A stretch of DNA of 64,000 nucleotides from Plantago ovata (Eukaryota; Streptophyta; Magnoliopsida; Lamiales; Plantaginaceae). The notes under the pieces are model-generated. The model was not told the DNA's origin. It saw nothing but the letters and a program-made list of their open reading frames with translations, and searched no databases. Numbering within the stretch: position 1 is the stretch's first letter; each line of letters opens with the position of its first letter. The stretch spans positions 46,207,129 to 46,271,128 of the forward strand of contig CM051455.1 of the NCBI GenBank assembly GCA_028274465.1. The letters run 5' to 3'. A program made the translations under genes and the position numbers. This document shows, piece after piece, positions 10,701 to 22,199 of the stretch.

Positions 10701-11946
10701 GTTTCACTGATCATGTACATAGTTCAGACTTCAGAGACCTTCTATCATAATAATATGTGTGAGAGAGTTAATGTGGTTACAGATGGTGGTTTGTATTTAC
10801 TCTTCAGTAACAAGTGATCAGAGTGAACAATGTACTATATGAAAGATAAGAAATGTGTTGTTACATACTTAGATTGTTTGTAATCTTGATAGTTATGAAT
10901 CTGCTTGGTTTTGAATTATATTATGTAATTTTATGCGTCAGTTGCAATGTACTGTTGAGAATTTAGTTAAAATGAATTAGCTTTCAATTCGTTCGTTGTA
11001 TTGGTATAAGGACGTTCAATACGGCTTTGTAATCGTGTGTGCCACTAAAACATGTTAAGTCACTATAATCCCCTTGAGGTGAAAGGGTGATTAATGCCAT
11101 AAGTGTCTTGATCACCATTTGAATGAAGTAAGATATTTATACACACATGGACGAACTTTCCATTGTACTAAAAAATTATGAAAAAATCAAATGAGGTTTG
11201 AAATATGCAATAAAAACCGCAAGTAGCTAGCATTGCTGGAGATGAAAAAGGTCCAAAAAGTGCAGAACTAAATATTGGGCCCATTGGAGTTCTAACACAA
11301 AACCTTATGGACAGTGAGCTTGAACTTGTGTCACCGGAACAACACATCTCTTGGTGAAAAGGTGTGTGCAAATAGAAACCTGTTCGGTATTTAGGCTGGC
11401 AAAAATTTGTAACTTTCGGGATTGTCATACACTCTCTTAAATATTTATCTTTACTTGTTATTTCCTTATTGACTAAGATAATTAGGACACCCTAAGTTGT
11501 AATTCTTATCTCCCCTAACATTTCTCATTTTACTGTTATAAATAGTTGAGTTAGTCATTTGTAATAATCATTTAAGAATCACATTGTTGATTAAAATAGT
11601 AATTGACATTTGTTTCTGCCCAGCCTCAAATGTCAATTTTCATCCAGTCAAGGTGATCCACGACCGATTCTATCCCTACCCAATCTATTTCTATGTATCG
11701 GCAGAAACTTCAAATTGCGTATATGACAATCTAGCATGTTCTAGATAATTTTTTTACAATAAAGTCAACGATTCTCACATATTCGTTGAAAACTCTAATT
11801 CATTTGCTAATGCGTGATACATCTTATCCAAGATCTCTATAGACTGTATTCGGCCCATTAACATTGTGTAATGAATTTTGGTATTTTCAAACAAGTTTAA
11901 CTCCCTTTTTTTAGTTTTTTATTTCATATGATAGTAAAGATTAATA
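10701..11946. other. Spacer up to the assembly gap
   Basis: 3' flank of the last dioxygenase copy, then AT-rich DNA. The ORF on the minus strand at 11,168-11,428 resembles nothing I know. No gene is supported. Confidence 0.4.
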
Positions 11947-12046
11947 NNNNNNNNNNNNNNNNNNNNNNNNNNNNNNNNNNNNNNNNNNNNNNNNNNNNNN
12001 NNNNNNNNNNNNNNNNNNNNNNNNNNNNNNNNNNNNNNNNNNNNNN
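11947..12046. other. Assembly gap (100 N)
   Basis: Exactly 100 N, the conventional length for a scaffold gap of unknown size. Distances across it, and any feature touching it, are unreliable. Confidence 0.99.
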
Positions 12047-12420
12047 GCCCGATATAGGGACGGGGTCCGAGATACTGCCCGACATACCGTCCGAGATTTC
12101 GTGATTGTACATACTACAGCTGAGCCGCGTAGCATTTTCACGAGGACCGACTTGATAGTCTCGCGCAATGTGTCCGATACCAAGCTATGTGACGGACATA
12201 CCATGCTTGAGGTACCGGACCCTGAGCTTTCATCCATGTTCCTTGTCGGTCCCACTTCTCGCGCGTATGTCGGACCTCAGTTCCGAGTAGTACCAATCTT
12301 GAAATAACCAATGTGTCGGACTAGGCTTATATGTCGGACGTGTGTGCCCTTGACATCACGGTAAGTCGTCTCTTAGTTCGTACCGCGAACCGGACATAAT
12401 CTATCATTAACAGCCACCAT
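12047..12420. other. GC-richer unclassified sequence next to the gap
   Basis: Base composition changes sharply to GC-richer sequence, with recurring GTCGGAC/TCCGAGAT/CCGACAT words and no homology to the surrounding DNA. The only open frame (12,101-12,307, plus) is not recognisable. It is probably the edge of a repeat, perhaps an LTR retrotransposon, whose collapse caused the gap. That is an inference. Confidence 0.35.
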
Positions 12421-12948
12421 CACTGATTGCATTGGCGTTTGGCAATCAGTTGGTTTCTTTCAAATCTAAAATGTATTTTGGTTCATGAAATAAAGAAATG
12501 GGACCTGCTTTCTCTCTCTGAAAGGTGATGATGGGCACGAATTTGGAGCTTTGCCAGTGTTGGCAGCCGAGCTGGTGGGTCAATTTATTTAGCGAGAAAA
12601 AAAAACATAGATATTTTACCTAATAGAACTTCCTGAAGCCGGGACCCAGGTTGGTGAGCGAAATTAAATAATTAGTCCACCGTAACTTTCACATGTAGTA
12701 CGACTTTGTGGAGTTTTTTTTCGAAACAAGACTTTGTGGAGTTCAAATTAAACACAAAATGTATCGGAAAATTTACTTTTTGAACTGATATTAAGGAAGT
12801 CAAAAGATTATGTTTGATAACATAAGTTTAAATTTACTCTTTTGATATAATTTTGATCTAATTTAAGGTCAAATGGAATTTTGCAAAATCAATAAATAAA
12901 GGAGAAATAAATAAATGAGAAATTTATGGTAGAACGTAGTAACCTCAT

Positions 12949-13188
12949 GTTTGGGAGTTAATTTGGAATTGATTTTTGATTCTGGTGAAAATTTAGTTTT
13001 TTTTTTTTTTTTTTTTTATTTATTTAAAATTTGAATTAAGATTTGAGTATAGGGGTGATGTGAGCGGTGAGAGAGATAATAGTAGGAATAACGTATGAAA
13101 ATTGTAATTTTGGGTAGTGATGATGTAAGAATATGATTTTGATATAGCGATGAATTTTTGATTTTGGGTGATAATTTACTCCCAAACA
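12949..13188. mobile_element. MITE with TGTTTGGGAGT inverted termini
   Basis: About 240 bp bounded by TGTTTGGGAGT and its complement ACTCCCAAACA. It is non-coding and contains a long T run at about 12,998-13,018. The right half (GTGATGATGTAA, GATTTTGATATAG) is shared with the element at 35,990-36,393, so the two belong to one family. The TGTTTGG terminus suggests a Tourist/Harbinger-type MITE. No clear TWA target duplication was found. Confidence 0.7.
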
Positions 13189-13576
13189 GTAGGTAAGTAA
13201 GTATATTAGTTGGCATAAACACACTCATTAAAAACTAGTGTAAAAATTATCAAACGTATACTAGCTATTGAGTGGGATGGATGGATTGTATATTTGTGAG
13301 GTGGGTGTAAATTAGATGGATGTCCAGCGGTGAAGTTTGAGTAAGTGGGTGTGGCATTTATTTGATTTGATTAATTACTCTGTAAACATATTAATCTTGT
13401 ATAGTTTTATTATTTTTCCTACATTGCACACTAATTCTAGTGATCAGTAATGTTTTGTTAAAGAAAAATGAGCATATTATATTTTATCAGTGTAACCATC
13501 AGGTTGTTTGGGTTTAAACTAGTATTTGGTATTTTGTTAATTTCAATAAAAGACGGAATAGCTACTGCATTAAGGG

Positions 13577-14440
13577 TAGGGATGAGCATCGATGGTAATG
13601 GTAAAAAAAAACCTCTAACCGTTTACCATACCGTTCGCGTGCGGTTAACAATTCTCCTAACCGTTTACCGTACAAAAATGTGCGGTAACCGTTACCGTTG
13701 GTAATGTAAAAAATGGTAACCGTACCGTTGGTAAAATGGTTACCGCTCCTAATAGGATAACACGATTTAATATTTAGAAAATCACCGATTTACATACAAG
13801 GAACAACATGTCATGAGAATAACAACTGAGAAATGTAATAAATCCATCATGTTTAAGAAATCCAACAATAGAATAAAGCATCAACATGTCCAAAAAACAA
13901 AACTAACTTCCCCGCAAAGTATATTAACTAACATATTCTATCAATCTGTTTAGAATAAAGCATCAACATGTTACATAAACCTCTGCTCTTTTAATCAATC
14001 AAATAACTAATATCAAAATGATAACAATGCCAAACTAATACAATTCTAATTTAGTTGATGATGATTAATTAATAGTTTAATACATTATACATACCAAAAA
14101 AGATGGGTTGGGAACGGAGGAACTGTATTGCATGGTGCTCAGAACAGAGAAATATGGTGTGTTAGGCAGAAGAGAATATATAAACTAGGGTAAATCAAAA
14201 CCTATGTTACTTTCCATATTGAACAATTATCTTAATTAAATAATATATTCTACTAAATATGTTATATTTGGGTGGTAAAAATAACGTTAACGGTTATCGG
14301 ACTGCGGTATGGTAAAAGTGCGGTAAATCAAAAATAACAACCATTTACCGTCCAATTTTTTGCGGTTACCATTACCGGTGGTAAATTTACCGCTTGTAAA
14401 TGGTAAACCGGTGGTAACGGTAAAATTTTGCTCATCCCTA
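13577..14440. mobile_element. Non-autonomous hAT transposon with 8-bp TSD
   Basis: An 864-bp element begins TAGGGATGAGCA and ends with the inverse TGCTCATCCCTA. It is flanked by a perfect 8-bp direct repeat ATTAAGGG (13,569-13,576 and 14,441-14,448), the target-site length of the hAT superfamily. Both subterminal 150-200 bp regions are crowded with GGTAAC/GTTACC and ACCGTT words in both orientations, as expected of transposase-binding subterminal repeats. The interior is AT-rich and has no transposase. An identical TSD implies relatively recent insertion. Confidence 0.9.
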
Positions 14441-14809
14441 ATTAAGGGGTTTTGTTAGTTTAGTTTTTCATAAAGTATTTTTAACAAAAGCTAGTTGAGA
14501 CCCAAATACCCTAAAAATTAAAATAACAAAGTACCAAATGCTAATTTAAACCCAAACAGCTTGCACTTATTCAGGAACAAGAATAATTCAATATCAATAG
14601 TCATCGTCTTAACTATAACAAGTGAATGGAACATGTCCTCCATATGGTTTGCAATCTAGCTAATTGTAAACCTAGCTTACCTAAAAACAAATATTGTAAA
14701 CACAAGTAGCTACCAACACAAACACTACTCAAGAATCAATTTAACCACTAAATCTGAACCTGGTTCAGAAGATGGCAATGCGATTCTCACACATGAAGCT
14801 TAGCCTTCA

Positions 14810-15832
14810 TTACATTTTTCCTCCAATGAGAAAAGAAGCAAATTCATTTAGCACCATGATGCCGCTCGGACTGTCAGGGAAACGTACATTGAAAGCATGT
14901 TCCTCCCCTTTATAATCATTAACCTTCACAGCTCCTTTCCATCCACTGCTTTTTAATTTCTCACCGTAATAAAGTCCGCGGTCTCTCAAAATGTCAATTT
15001 CAGCTACAACTATCAAAACCCTGCTGCAGCCTAACTTAGGAAGGTTCGGATCCAATGACGGGTTCAACAACGGGTCGTCCAACCCTTTCGAGTTTGGATT
15101 CGCCTGGAGCCAAATTTTTCCCATCAAATTCGAAAGCACGCTGTTCACAGCATCCGATTCCTTCCCAATTGATTTTGCTCCCCAAAAATGTGGGCAAGTT
15201 AGTATAAGTCCAGCTAATGGTATACGGTGGCGTTTTTCCAACCCGGCTCGCATAGCCATGTTATGAGCAATATTACCACCGGCACTATCTCCACCCACAT
15301 AAACATGCCTAAAATGAACGTTGTGATTGAGCCATGGTTCGCTCCCATTACCTCGACGGTGAGTAAATACCCACTTTAATGCGTCCCATGAATCATCATA
15401 TGCCGTGGGGAGAGGATGCTCTGGGGCTAGCCTGTAATTCACCGAAACAACCACGATATTTGCTTTCGCGACTAGTGCGTTAAAGTACTTTTGGTATGAT
15501 GGATCCGCGGCTGATTCTGTAAAAAATGCACCTCCATGAAAATACACTAGCACAGGGAATTTTCTACGCGGGTTAGGATCTTTCGGTAGGTAAAGCCTAG
15601 CAGAAACATTTGTAGCGGGTGAAATTACAATGTCTTTTGATTGAACCCCGATCGGGTCTACTGATGCCGGAACCGTCTTTGTGCCCACAAGTCTCTCAAT
15701 CGTGCCATTTTTGTAGATGCGGACGAAGGGATATAGGTCGGTTATAATTGAAGGATCTGTTGAAATCACTAAAGTGTAGAAATGAAAAATAAGTAAAATG
15801 TATTGCACAAGAATTATAGATAACTTGGCCAT
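14810..15832 (-). CDS. Plant carboxylesterase (CXE, alpha/beta-hydrolase)
   Basis: A single-exon, 340-residue frame of the plant CXE family (hormone-sensitive-lipase-like serine hydrolases). The oxyanion-hole motif is H99-G-G-A-F. The nucleophile elbow is G181-D-S183-A-G, the likely catalytic acid is D280 in VAEIDILRDRG, and the catalytic histidine is H312 in EEHAFNV. The intact triad separates it from the GID1 gibberellin receptors, which lose the histidine. Residues 1-24 are a hydrophobic leader (ILVQYILLIFHFYTLVIST), suggesting ER entry and secretion or vacuolar targeting; many CXEs lack this. The substrate is unknown; relatives cleave short acyl esters of specialised metabolites. The start is the first ATG and keeps the leader. 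Confidence 0.92.
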   Translation of the reverse strand: MAKLSIILVQYILLIFHFYTLVISTDPSIITDLYPFVRIYKNGTIERLVGTKTVPASVDPIGVQSKDIVISPATNVSARLYLPKDPNPRRKFPVLVYFHGGAFFTESAADPSYQKYFNALVAKANIVVVSVNYRLAPEHPLPTAYDDSWDALKWVFTHRRGNGSEPWLNHNVHFRHVYVGGDSAGGNIAHNMAMRAGLEKRHRIPLAGLILTCPHFWGAKSIGKESDAVNSVLSNLMGKIWLQANPNSKGLDDPLLNPSLDPNLPKLGCSRVLIVVAEIDILRDRGLYYGEKLKSSGWKGAVKVNDYKGEEHAFNVRFPDSPSGIMVLNEFASFLIGGKM

Positions 15833-17071
15833 TGTTCAAAGTGATGGAAGATTGGGATAGATAGATGAAGATGGATTTATAAGTTGCAAGAAGAGTAACA
15901 TGTTAGATGTGTGGAGCTTAATTTCTTGTATAAATTTGGACATTGCTAAAATTAGATAAACACAGCATTTCCAGTAGGACCGCATAAGAATTGGAGAACT
16001 TCACAAAAATAGAAAGGACAAAAATAGAGAGAGTCAATAATATAGAGACATACACGAACAAAGGTATCGAGTATCTCCTTCAAAGCATCTTCAATTATGA
16101 TGTTGAACATCAAGGTCTCTCAATAGTCAATACATTGGGAATTTTATTGTCCCAGGCTACGTTTCTAATTACTCTTTGTTGAGGAACGTTAATCAAACCC
16201 CGTTTTGATATATCAGTCCATAAATACAACCATCTAGGTCCATTTTAATTTATTATTTCAGAAAATGAATATTGAGATCCACCACGTCAACTCAAGTCCA
16301 TAAAATATTACCGGCCCAATCCAAGAGAAATTAACATAGCCCGTCTCAACTTGATGGTCCATAAAATATAACCATCAAAGTCCATCTCGATTTATTGGTT
16401 CAACCAACCCATGAACTCAAATCCAAATAATATTTCAGCTCTATGGAAAATTTAACAAAGTCTGGTATAGCTTTCGGCAGTCGCTAGGCAGAAAATATGA
16501 TCATTTCTGATACGTTTCCAATGCAGAATTCCCTGGGAAAATTCGTGCCAACACCCACTTTGGCCCCAAAATTTGATGCTGCGGATAGTCAACGGAGAAA
16601 ATTCGGTAAAACACCCTTCAGCTTGCACGTGGGTTTCAGGAGCTTAATTAGCAGTTGGTGGTCTACACGTGCATGTTAATGATGGCGGCTTAATCCATTG
16701 TTAATACTAGCATCCGCCGTGTTCATCTTTTGCACATTCAATCTCTTACCTCAATATTAAACTCATCTTCATTGATATTTAATTCATTTCTTCTCTCTCA
16801 CCTGCATTCAGCTAATATTCTCTCTCACCTGCATTCAGCTCCCAGCACATTCATCCAAGTTTTTGAATTTTGAAAATTTCACATAAACAATTTCGTTTTC
16901 TCTCTAACAATTCTGATAATCACATCAATTTCATTTTATCCCCAATTAGTCTCCATTGGGATTCATCAATTGAAAGATCGGAAGGAACAAATTAAGAAAC
17001 CTGATAATGAAAATCAAACCGGAGAGTCGGAATCGAATTTAGGCTTTAGCTCGAAGAACAGCGCCCATTAA
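15833..17071. other. Spacer upstream of carboxylesterase
   Basis: Holds the carboxylesterase promoter at the left. From about 16,700 it contains pyrimidine-rich, leader-like sequence with a short direct repeat (CTCTCTCACCTGCATTCAGCT twice near 16,790-16,840), which leads into the spliced fragment at 17.07-17.61 kb. No complete gene is seen. Confidence 0.4.
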
Positions 17072-17614
17072 CAAGCTATCACCCTGAAGAATGAGAGAAA
17101 TTGGAGCATTACCGATCCCACCGCCATCGCTACCAGCAGCTCCTTCATCAACGACCTAAACTCTGTTGGATCGAATGGTTCCACTCCGATCGTAAGTACC
17201 TTATATTTTTCATCCCTATGTTTGTTTGGACTGAAGTGTTTATTAATCGGTTTTAATTTGGGATTTAAAGCGGATCGAGTGTTATTGTGAAAGAGTATAT
17301 GTGGATGAATTCGTGCTTAATTGGCTTGTTTGTGGATTCATTTTATGTGGATTTGCTGAAAACTAAAGCTCTAACTCACAAGGCATCGATTCAGCAATAG
17401 CTTCGTGTGAGGTGAATTATTTATGCCTATTCCTATCTTGGTCTAAAAAATTTATCTATGAGAATAGAATAGAACAGTGGGTTAAGTTGAATGTATCATG
17501 TTGCAGGAGCTGGAGAAATCTACTTCAGATTGTAGGAGAGCAAGGGAGAACATCATGGCTTTGGCCAAGGAACTTGTTGCATTTGAATCGACGGAATTTC
17601 AAATACTGTCATAG
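17072..17614 (+). pseudogene. Two-exon gene fragment, coiled-coil-like C-terminus
   Basis: Two open segments join in frame. The first (17,072-17,191) ends at a consensus GTAAGT donor and the second (17,507-17,614) follows a TTGCAG acceptor. The second encodes ELEKSTSDCRRARENI and ALAKELVAFE before a stop, a charged amphipathic helix typical of a coiled coil. The first segment has an in-frame TAA just upstream and no in-frame ATG, so as it stands there is no proper start. I do not recognise the family. Repeat DNA starts immediately after the stop, consistent with a captured or truncated gene. A transcribed short gene starting at the exon 2 ATG is possible but weak. Confidence 0.4.
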
Positions 17615-17768
17615 AGTATCTTATATTCGAATCTATGACGGTACTCAAGTGTCAAGTGTAGTTTCCGCTGACACAGTATTCATGTACGTTCGACCCAAAA
17701 TAGTCGGCCTAGGTAATATCGTAAACGTTCTCTCATCCTTGCCATATCGGGTGCGAGGAACAACAGGT

Positions 17769-20193
17769 TAACTGTACTTAAGTTTAGTCATTTGACAGGT
17801 GGAAATTGAACTTGCAAATTGGATATAAGCACGCACTTTAAAATTGCTGACTAAATTAAAAAAAAAAAAAAGGAGGCCACAGGTTGTGTGGCATGGTTTA
17901 ACTTAAATCTATTTTGTATCCATGCTCACCGCTACGTGACACAATCTTCATTTATTGTCGACACAACGTGCTCTAATCCTTACCATATATGCGTCCATAA
18001 CAATCAGAAGGAAACGATCTACCGACCGTACTTAAGTACAATCATTTACTTGATGGTGTGCTCTTTACAGCCACGAGACTCGTACCCGAGACGGGGGCAT
18101 TCTCTCATTCAAATTCAAATAGAAAACATGACATAACTTATCGAATCTCATCCTGGCTATATAGTGAAGCACACTATTTAGAGAGTAGGGCAGCACCATT
18201 GACATTCTGACTGGATGAGATATATTTGAAATTTATTAGGATCCATGCTCACCACTACGTGAATGTAGTTAATGTCATATCTTATATTCGAATCGATGAC
18301 GGTACCTAGGTGTAGTTGTCGTTGACACAATCTTCATTTATTATTTGACAGGTGGAAATCGAACTTGCAAATTGGATATCAGCACGCACTTAAAAATTGC
18401 TGACTAAATCCAAAAACAGAAAAAATTAAATGGAGGCCACAGGCTGTGTGGCATGGTTTAACTGAAATCTATTTTGCATCCATGCTCACCGCTACGTGAC
18501 ACAAGCTTCATTTATTGTCGACACAACGTGCTCTAATCCTTACCATATATGCGTCCATAACAATAAGAAGGAAACGATCTACTGACTATACTTAAGTACA
18601 GTCATTTACTTGATGGGGTGTTCTTTATAGCCACAAGACTTGAACCAGAGACAGGGGAAATTCTCTCATTTCAAATAGAAAACATGACATAACTTATCGA
18701 ATCTCATCCTGTCCACATAGTGAAGCACAACATTTAGTACTATCCTTCGTATTACTTGTGTTATAATTTTCACACATTTTAAATATAAACCTAATTCATG
18801 TAATTAAGTTTGTAATACCTAAATGTAAGTTGTCGAATTTCATCCTTACCATATAGGGGAGCACAACATTAAGAGAGCCGTGATACATAACATATTGACT
18901 ATACTTAAGTGCAGTCAAATGAAAGATCTCGCTTAAATTAAAACAAGATTCAATTCACTTGTCAAATCTCATTGTAGCCATATTGGCAAGCACAAAATTG
19001 AAATAGCCGGTTATTCACTGTTGTGATTCTATATTGTTTACCATCTCCTAGTATAATTGCTCACGGTTTTATTCAATGTCGTTCTAGTACTAACCTAATT
19101 CACATTGTAAAACCATGATCCCGAAAATACGTGTAGATGAAATAACGACTAAATATAAACATAATTCATGCAATTAAGTTTATGATACCTACATGTAAGT
19201 TGTCGAATTCCATCCTTACCATATATGGGAGCACAACATTTAATTTAGAGATCCGTGATACAAACCATATTGACTATACTTAAGTGCAGTCAAACGAAAG
19301 ATGTCCCTGAAATCAACAGAGGCTTCAAATCATGCGCAAATCTCATCGTTACCAGATAGTCAAGCACAAAATTGAGATATCCGATTATTGACTGTTGAGA
19401 TGCTATATTGTTTACATTATGATTTCTCACGGTTTTATTCAATGTTATTTTAATACTATTCTTAGTATGCCTTGCTTTATAATTTCTACACCTTCATATT
19501 AACCTAATTCACGTTGTCAAATCATGATCCCTCAAATACATGTATTTGCTGAACGACATGGTTACACTACGGACGTTGTTTTGGGTTAGCTCGAGGGAAA
19601 TATTTTTTTTGGACAATACACTAATTTCGAACTAAAAATACAAATGCTTGGCTAGGTAATATAGTAAACATGGATGGACGAGTATCATAGCGTGCAATTG
19701 TGCATAAGTTGTCTTGTTAACTGTTATATGCCATTATCATCTCTCACGCTCTTACTCAATGTCTTTAGTTTTAGTACTATCCTTCGTATTACTTGTGTTA
19801 TAATTTCCACACTTTTTAAATATAAACCTAATTCATGCTTTTAAGTTTATGATACCTAAATGTAAGTTTTCGAATTCCATCCTTACCATATAAGGGAGCA
19901 CAACGTTCAAAGAGCCGTGATACAAAACATATTGACTATACTTAAGTGCAGTCAAATGAAAGATGTCACCGAAATCAACAGAGGCTTCAAATCACATATT
20001 GACTATAGTCACTTTTATTCAATGTTGTTTTAAGACTAACCTTAGTATGCCTTGCTTTATAATTTCCACACCTTCATATTTCTCACTGCACTTAAGTGCA
20101 TTAGTCATAAATCTAATTTTAGACCCTTCCAACATTATCTTTATTATTACTATGGTATCATACCGACTTCACATACTACACTTAAGTACAGTC
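17769..20193. repeat. Diverged direct-repeat block with CTTAAG palindromes
   Basis: A ~390-bp unit at about 17,792-18,175 recurs at about 18,343-18,735 (GGAGGCCACAGG, CATGCTCACCGCTACGTGAC). A second unit of about 200-250 bp appears at 18,739-18,940, 19,151-19,400 and 19,770-20,000 (ATCCTTACCATATA, GAGCACAAC). Every unit carries an imperfect ~22-bp palindrome centred on ACTTAAGT with TGACT/AGTCA arms, at 17,769, 18,023, 18,583, 18,896, 19,271, 19,933, 20,083 and 20,174. There is no coding potential. It is a tandemly amplified non-coding repeat, possibly the interior of a non-autonomous transposon; the class is unknown. Confidence 0.75.
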
Positions 20194-21037
20194 GTGACAT
20201 TCAACCCTATTGACATCCAAATTCAATAATCTAATTGTTAGTGTAGTTAACCATACAAGCCAAGTATAATGAATAATACTTGTTATTTTTGATACTATAC
20301 TTCTTCTGTATGTTCTCAATCATACCTACACAACGAAGCGTAGTCGAGCTGTTTTCGCAACTTATTGACTCGCCGTTGACTTTTGTCGAGCTGTTTTCTT
20401 ACATTGCCTATCCATTGACTTTTAAATTCACCAATTAACCTGATTGTTTTAGTATAAATGACCATATAATCCAACTATAATGAATACTTGTTTTTAATAT
20501 TATGTGCAAATATCTTCATTGACATATATGTGAATGTTACGTTTATCCATAAAATTGGATACAAATATGTCAAAAAGTACCGTACTTATATAACTGTACT
20601 CAATTAGTACATCCATTTCATTTCATGAAAGACATTGAACTCTCGGCTTGTGTGTGTGTGGGTGGGTGTAAAATTTAACCCCGATCCATTAACTTTCAAT
20701 TTTACCAATTTAACTTTCAATTTCACGTCAGTGTAAACCATTATACTCCACCATCCATCTAAATTACTATGCAAAAATAATTTAAGAGCACCTAAGTACG
20801 GTGTCTACAATTATACTTTCTCCATCCCATTTCAACTACTATGTCAAAACAACTTTACTGCACTTAACATCTCAATTCTCAACAATTATATGTGAAAACT
20901 ATTTCACTGCACTAAGGGCAGTGTATGTGTCCATATGTGTGTGTTATATATTTGAAAATTTTAGAACTGTTTAGTAAAAAAAGAATCTATAGTCACTTAT
21001 ATTTTGTTAAAATTCAAATCTATATCGAGCATATCAC

Positions 21038-21146
21038 TTTTTTTTTTTAAAACGACAAATCTTCATACTCCTATCTCATGCCTATTTCGGAGTTCGAACC
21101 CCTGACCTCTCATATAATACTCCAGTACCGTTACCACCATACCATA
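21038..21146 (-). mobile_element. Probable tRNA-derived SINE
   Basis: Read on the minus strand, the segment starts near GTATGGTGGTAACGG (box A-like). It carries GGGGTTCGAACTCC (a good pol III box B, 21,089-21,102) about 30 bp later and ends in an A10 tract (21,038-21,047). Box A/box B spacing plus a 3' A tail is SINE architecture. Target duplications are not convincing (only CATAT shared). Confidence 0.45.
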
Positions 21147-21630
21147 TTTTCATTTCTAAATTTCTCCATTGTACTCAAGAGTTGTGGTGTTGTATTCTCA
21201 TACTGTAACAAAAAGTTTTGAAGAGTTGTTGTCGCTTGCAACCTTTATCGAGTGAAATCCGAATACATTCTACTCTTGACTCGTGCAAGAACCATCCGAG
21301 TAGAGTTGGGTCCGAGATTCTTTGGCCTAACACAGTAAAACGTATATCATATAGTATATTCATAATATCTTTGGACGATGTTGCACGTTATTAGTATTTC
21401 ATAGTCAAAATTAATTTTTGGTTCAGTGTCAATTTTCAAAATATTCGGGCCGTCTTGTATAAATTGCCTAATGAATAAACTACTCTCGTCTTTAGTTAGA
21501 AAGATCCATCTCAAAAACAAAACAGCTTCTTTCCCTACGGGAGAGATTGGGTGAGATCTTCTTTCTCATTCTCTACTAGATATAGGTATCTGAATAGCAT
21601 CTTCTCTGTTCTAATCTCCGATCAACAAAT

Positions 21631-21960
21631 ATGGCTGCCGATCAGATCGCCGCCGCCTTGCCTAAAATTGCAACTATCATACCGCCGCCAACTACCGCCA
21701 CGAAAACCGGTGGCAAGTTGACGATATCAATCACGGAAACAATCAGATCATTCCTCACTTCAGCCTCCACAGATTCGCACTTGCCGGTAGATCTCAGGGA
21801 TTTGTCTTCCACTTTACTATCGAGTTCCTCCGTACCGTACACATCGCTTAAAAGCATCTGGATTGCGTCAGATCGGAGCACTCGGCCCGAACTGTCACTC
21901 CTACTTTTCCGATTGCAATTTCGTCAACTATGAATGTCATCAACTCGTATTTAGGGGTGA
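21631..21960 (+). pseudogene. First-exon fragment of a Vma12-like V-ATPase assembly factor
   Basis: An open frame of 100 codons begins MAADQIAAALPKIATIIPPP. It continues through ISITETIRSFL, LRDLSSTLLSSSSVPY and SLKSIWIASD, which resembles the N-terminal domain of plant ER-based V-ATPase assembly factors (Vma12/TMEM199 family). This identification is from memory of the family. One extra T near 21,905 breaks the frame; in the shifted frame LSDCNFVNYECHQLVF continues the likeness. The rest of the protein, including the two membrane segments near the C-terminus, is absent. A leader-like sequence precedes the ATG, so promoter and exon 1 seem to have been copied or left behind. Confidence 0.55.
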
Positions 21961-21992
21961 CACTATGAATGTCATCAACTTGTATTTAGGTG
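21929..21992. repeat. Short tandem duplication
   Basis: TATGAATGTCATCAACT followed by GTATTTAGG occurs twice about 34 bp apart, directly at the break of the Vma12-like fragment. It probably records local slippage or repair at the truncation point. Confidence 0.7.
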
Positions 21993-22199
21993 TGCTAATC
22001 AACTCTTTTCAGTTTATTAACTAGGGGTATTTTGGACCTTTCACACACCCATAAAAGTCAACAAATTCTATGAAAGCTAAAGGGTGTGAATTCGATTTTT
22101 TTCCATACTAGTGACCGGCTTGAAATTTTCCCTTCCCTCTGATAATTACAAAATAGCAATACCCGATCCAGAAGTCTGTAGCACATTATGGAAAGAAGC

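Noticed and set aside
21091-21100. A genuine tRNA gene (TTCGAACC motif)
   Set aside because: There is a box B but no foldable acceptor or anticodon arms, and an A tail follows; a SINE fits better.
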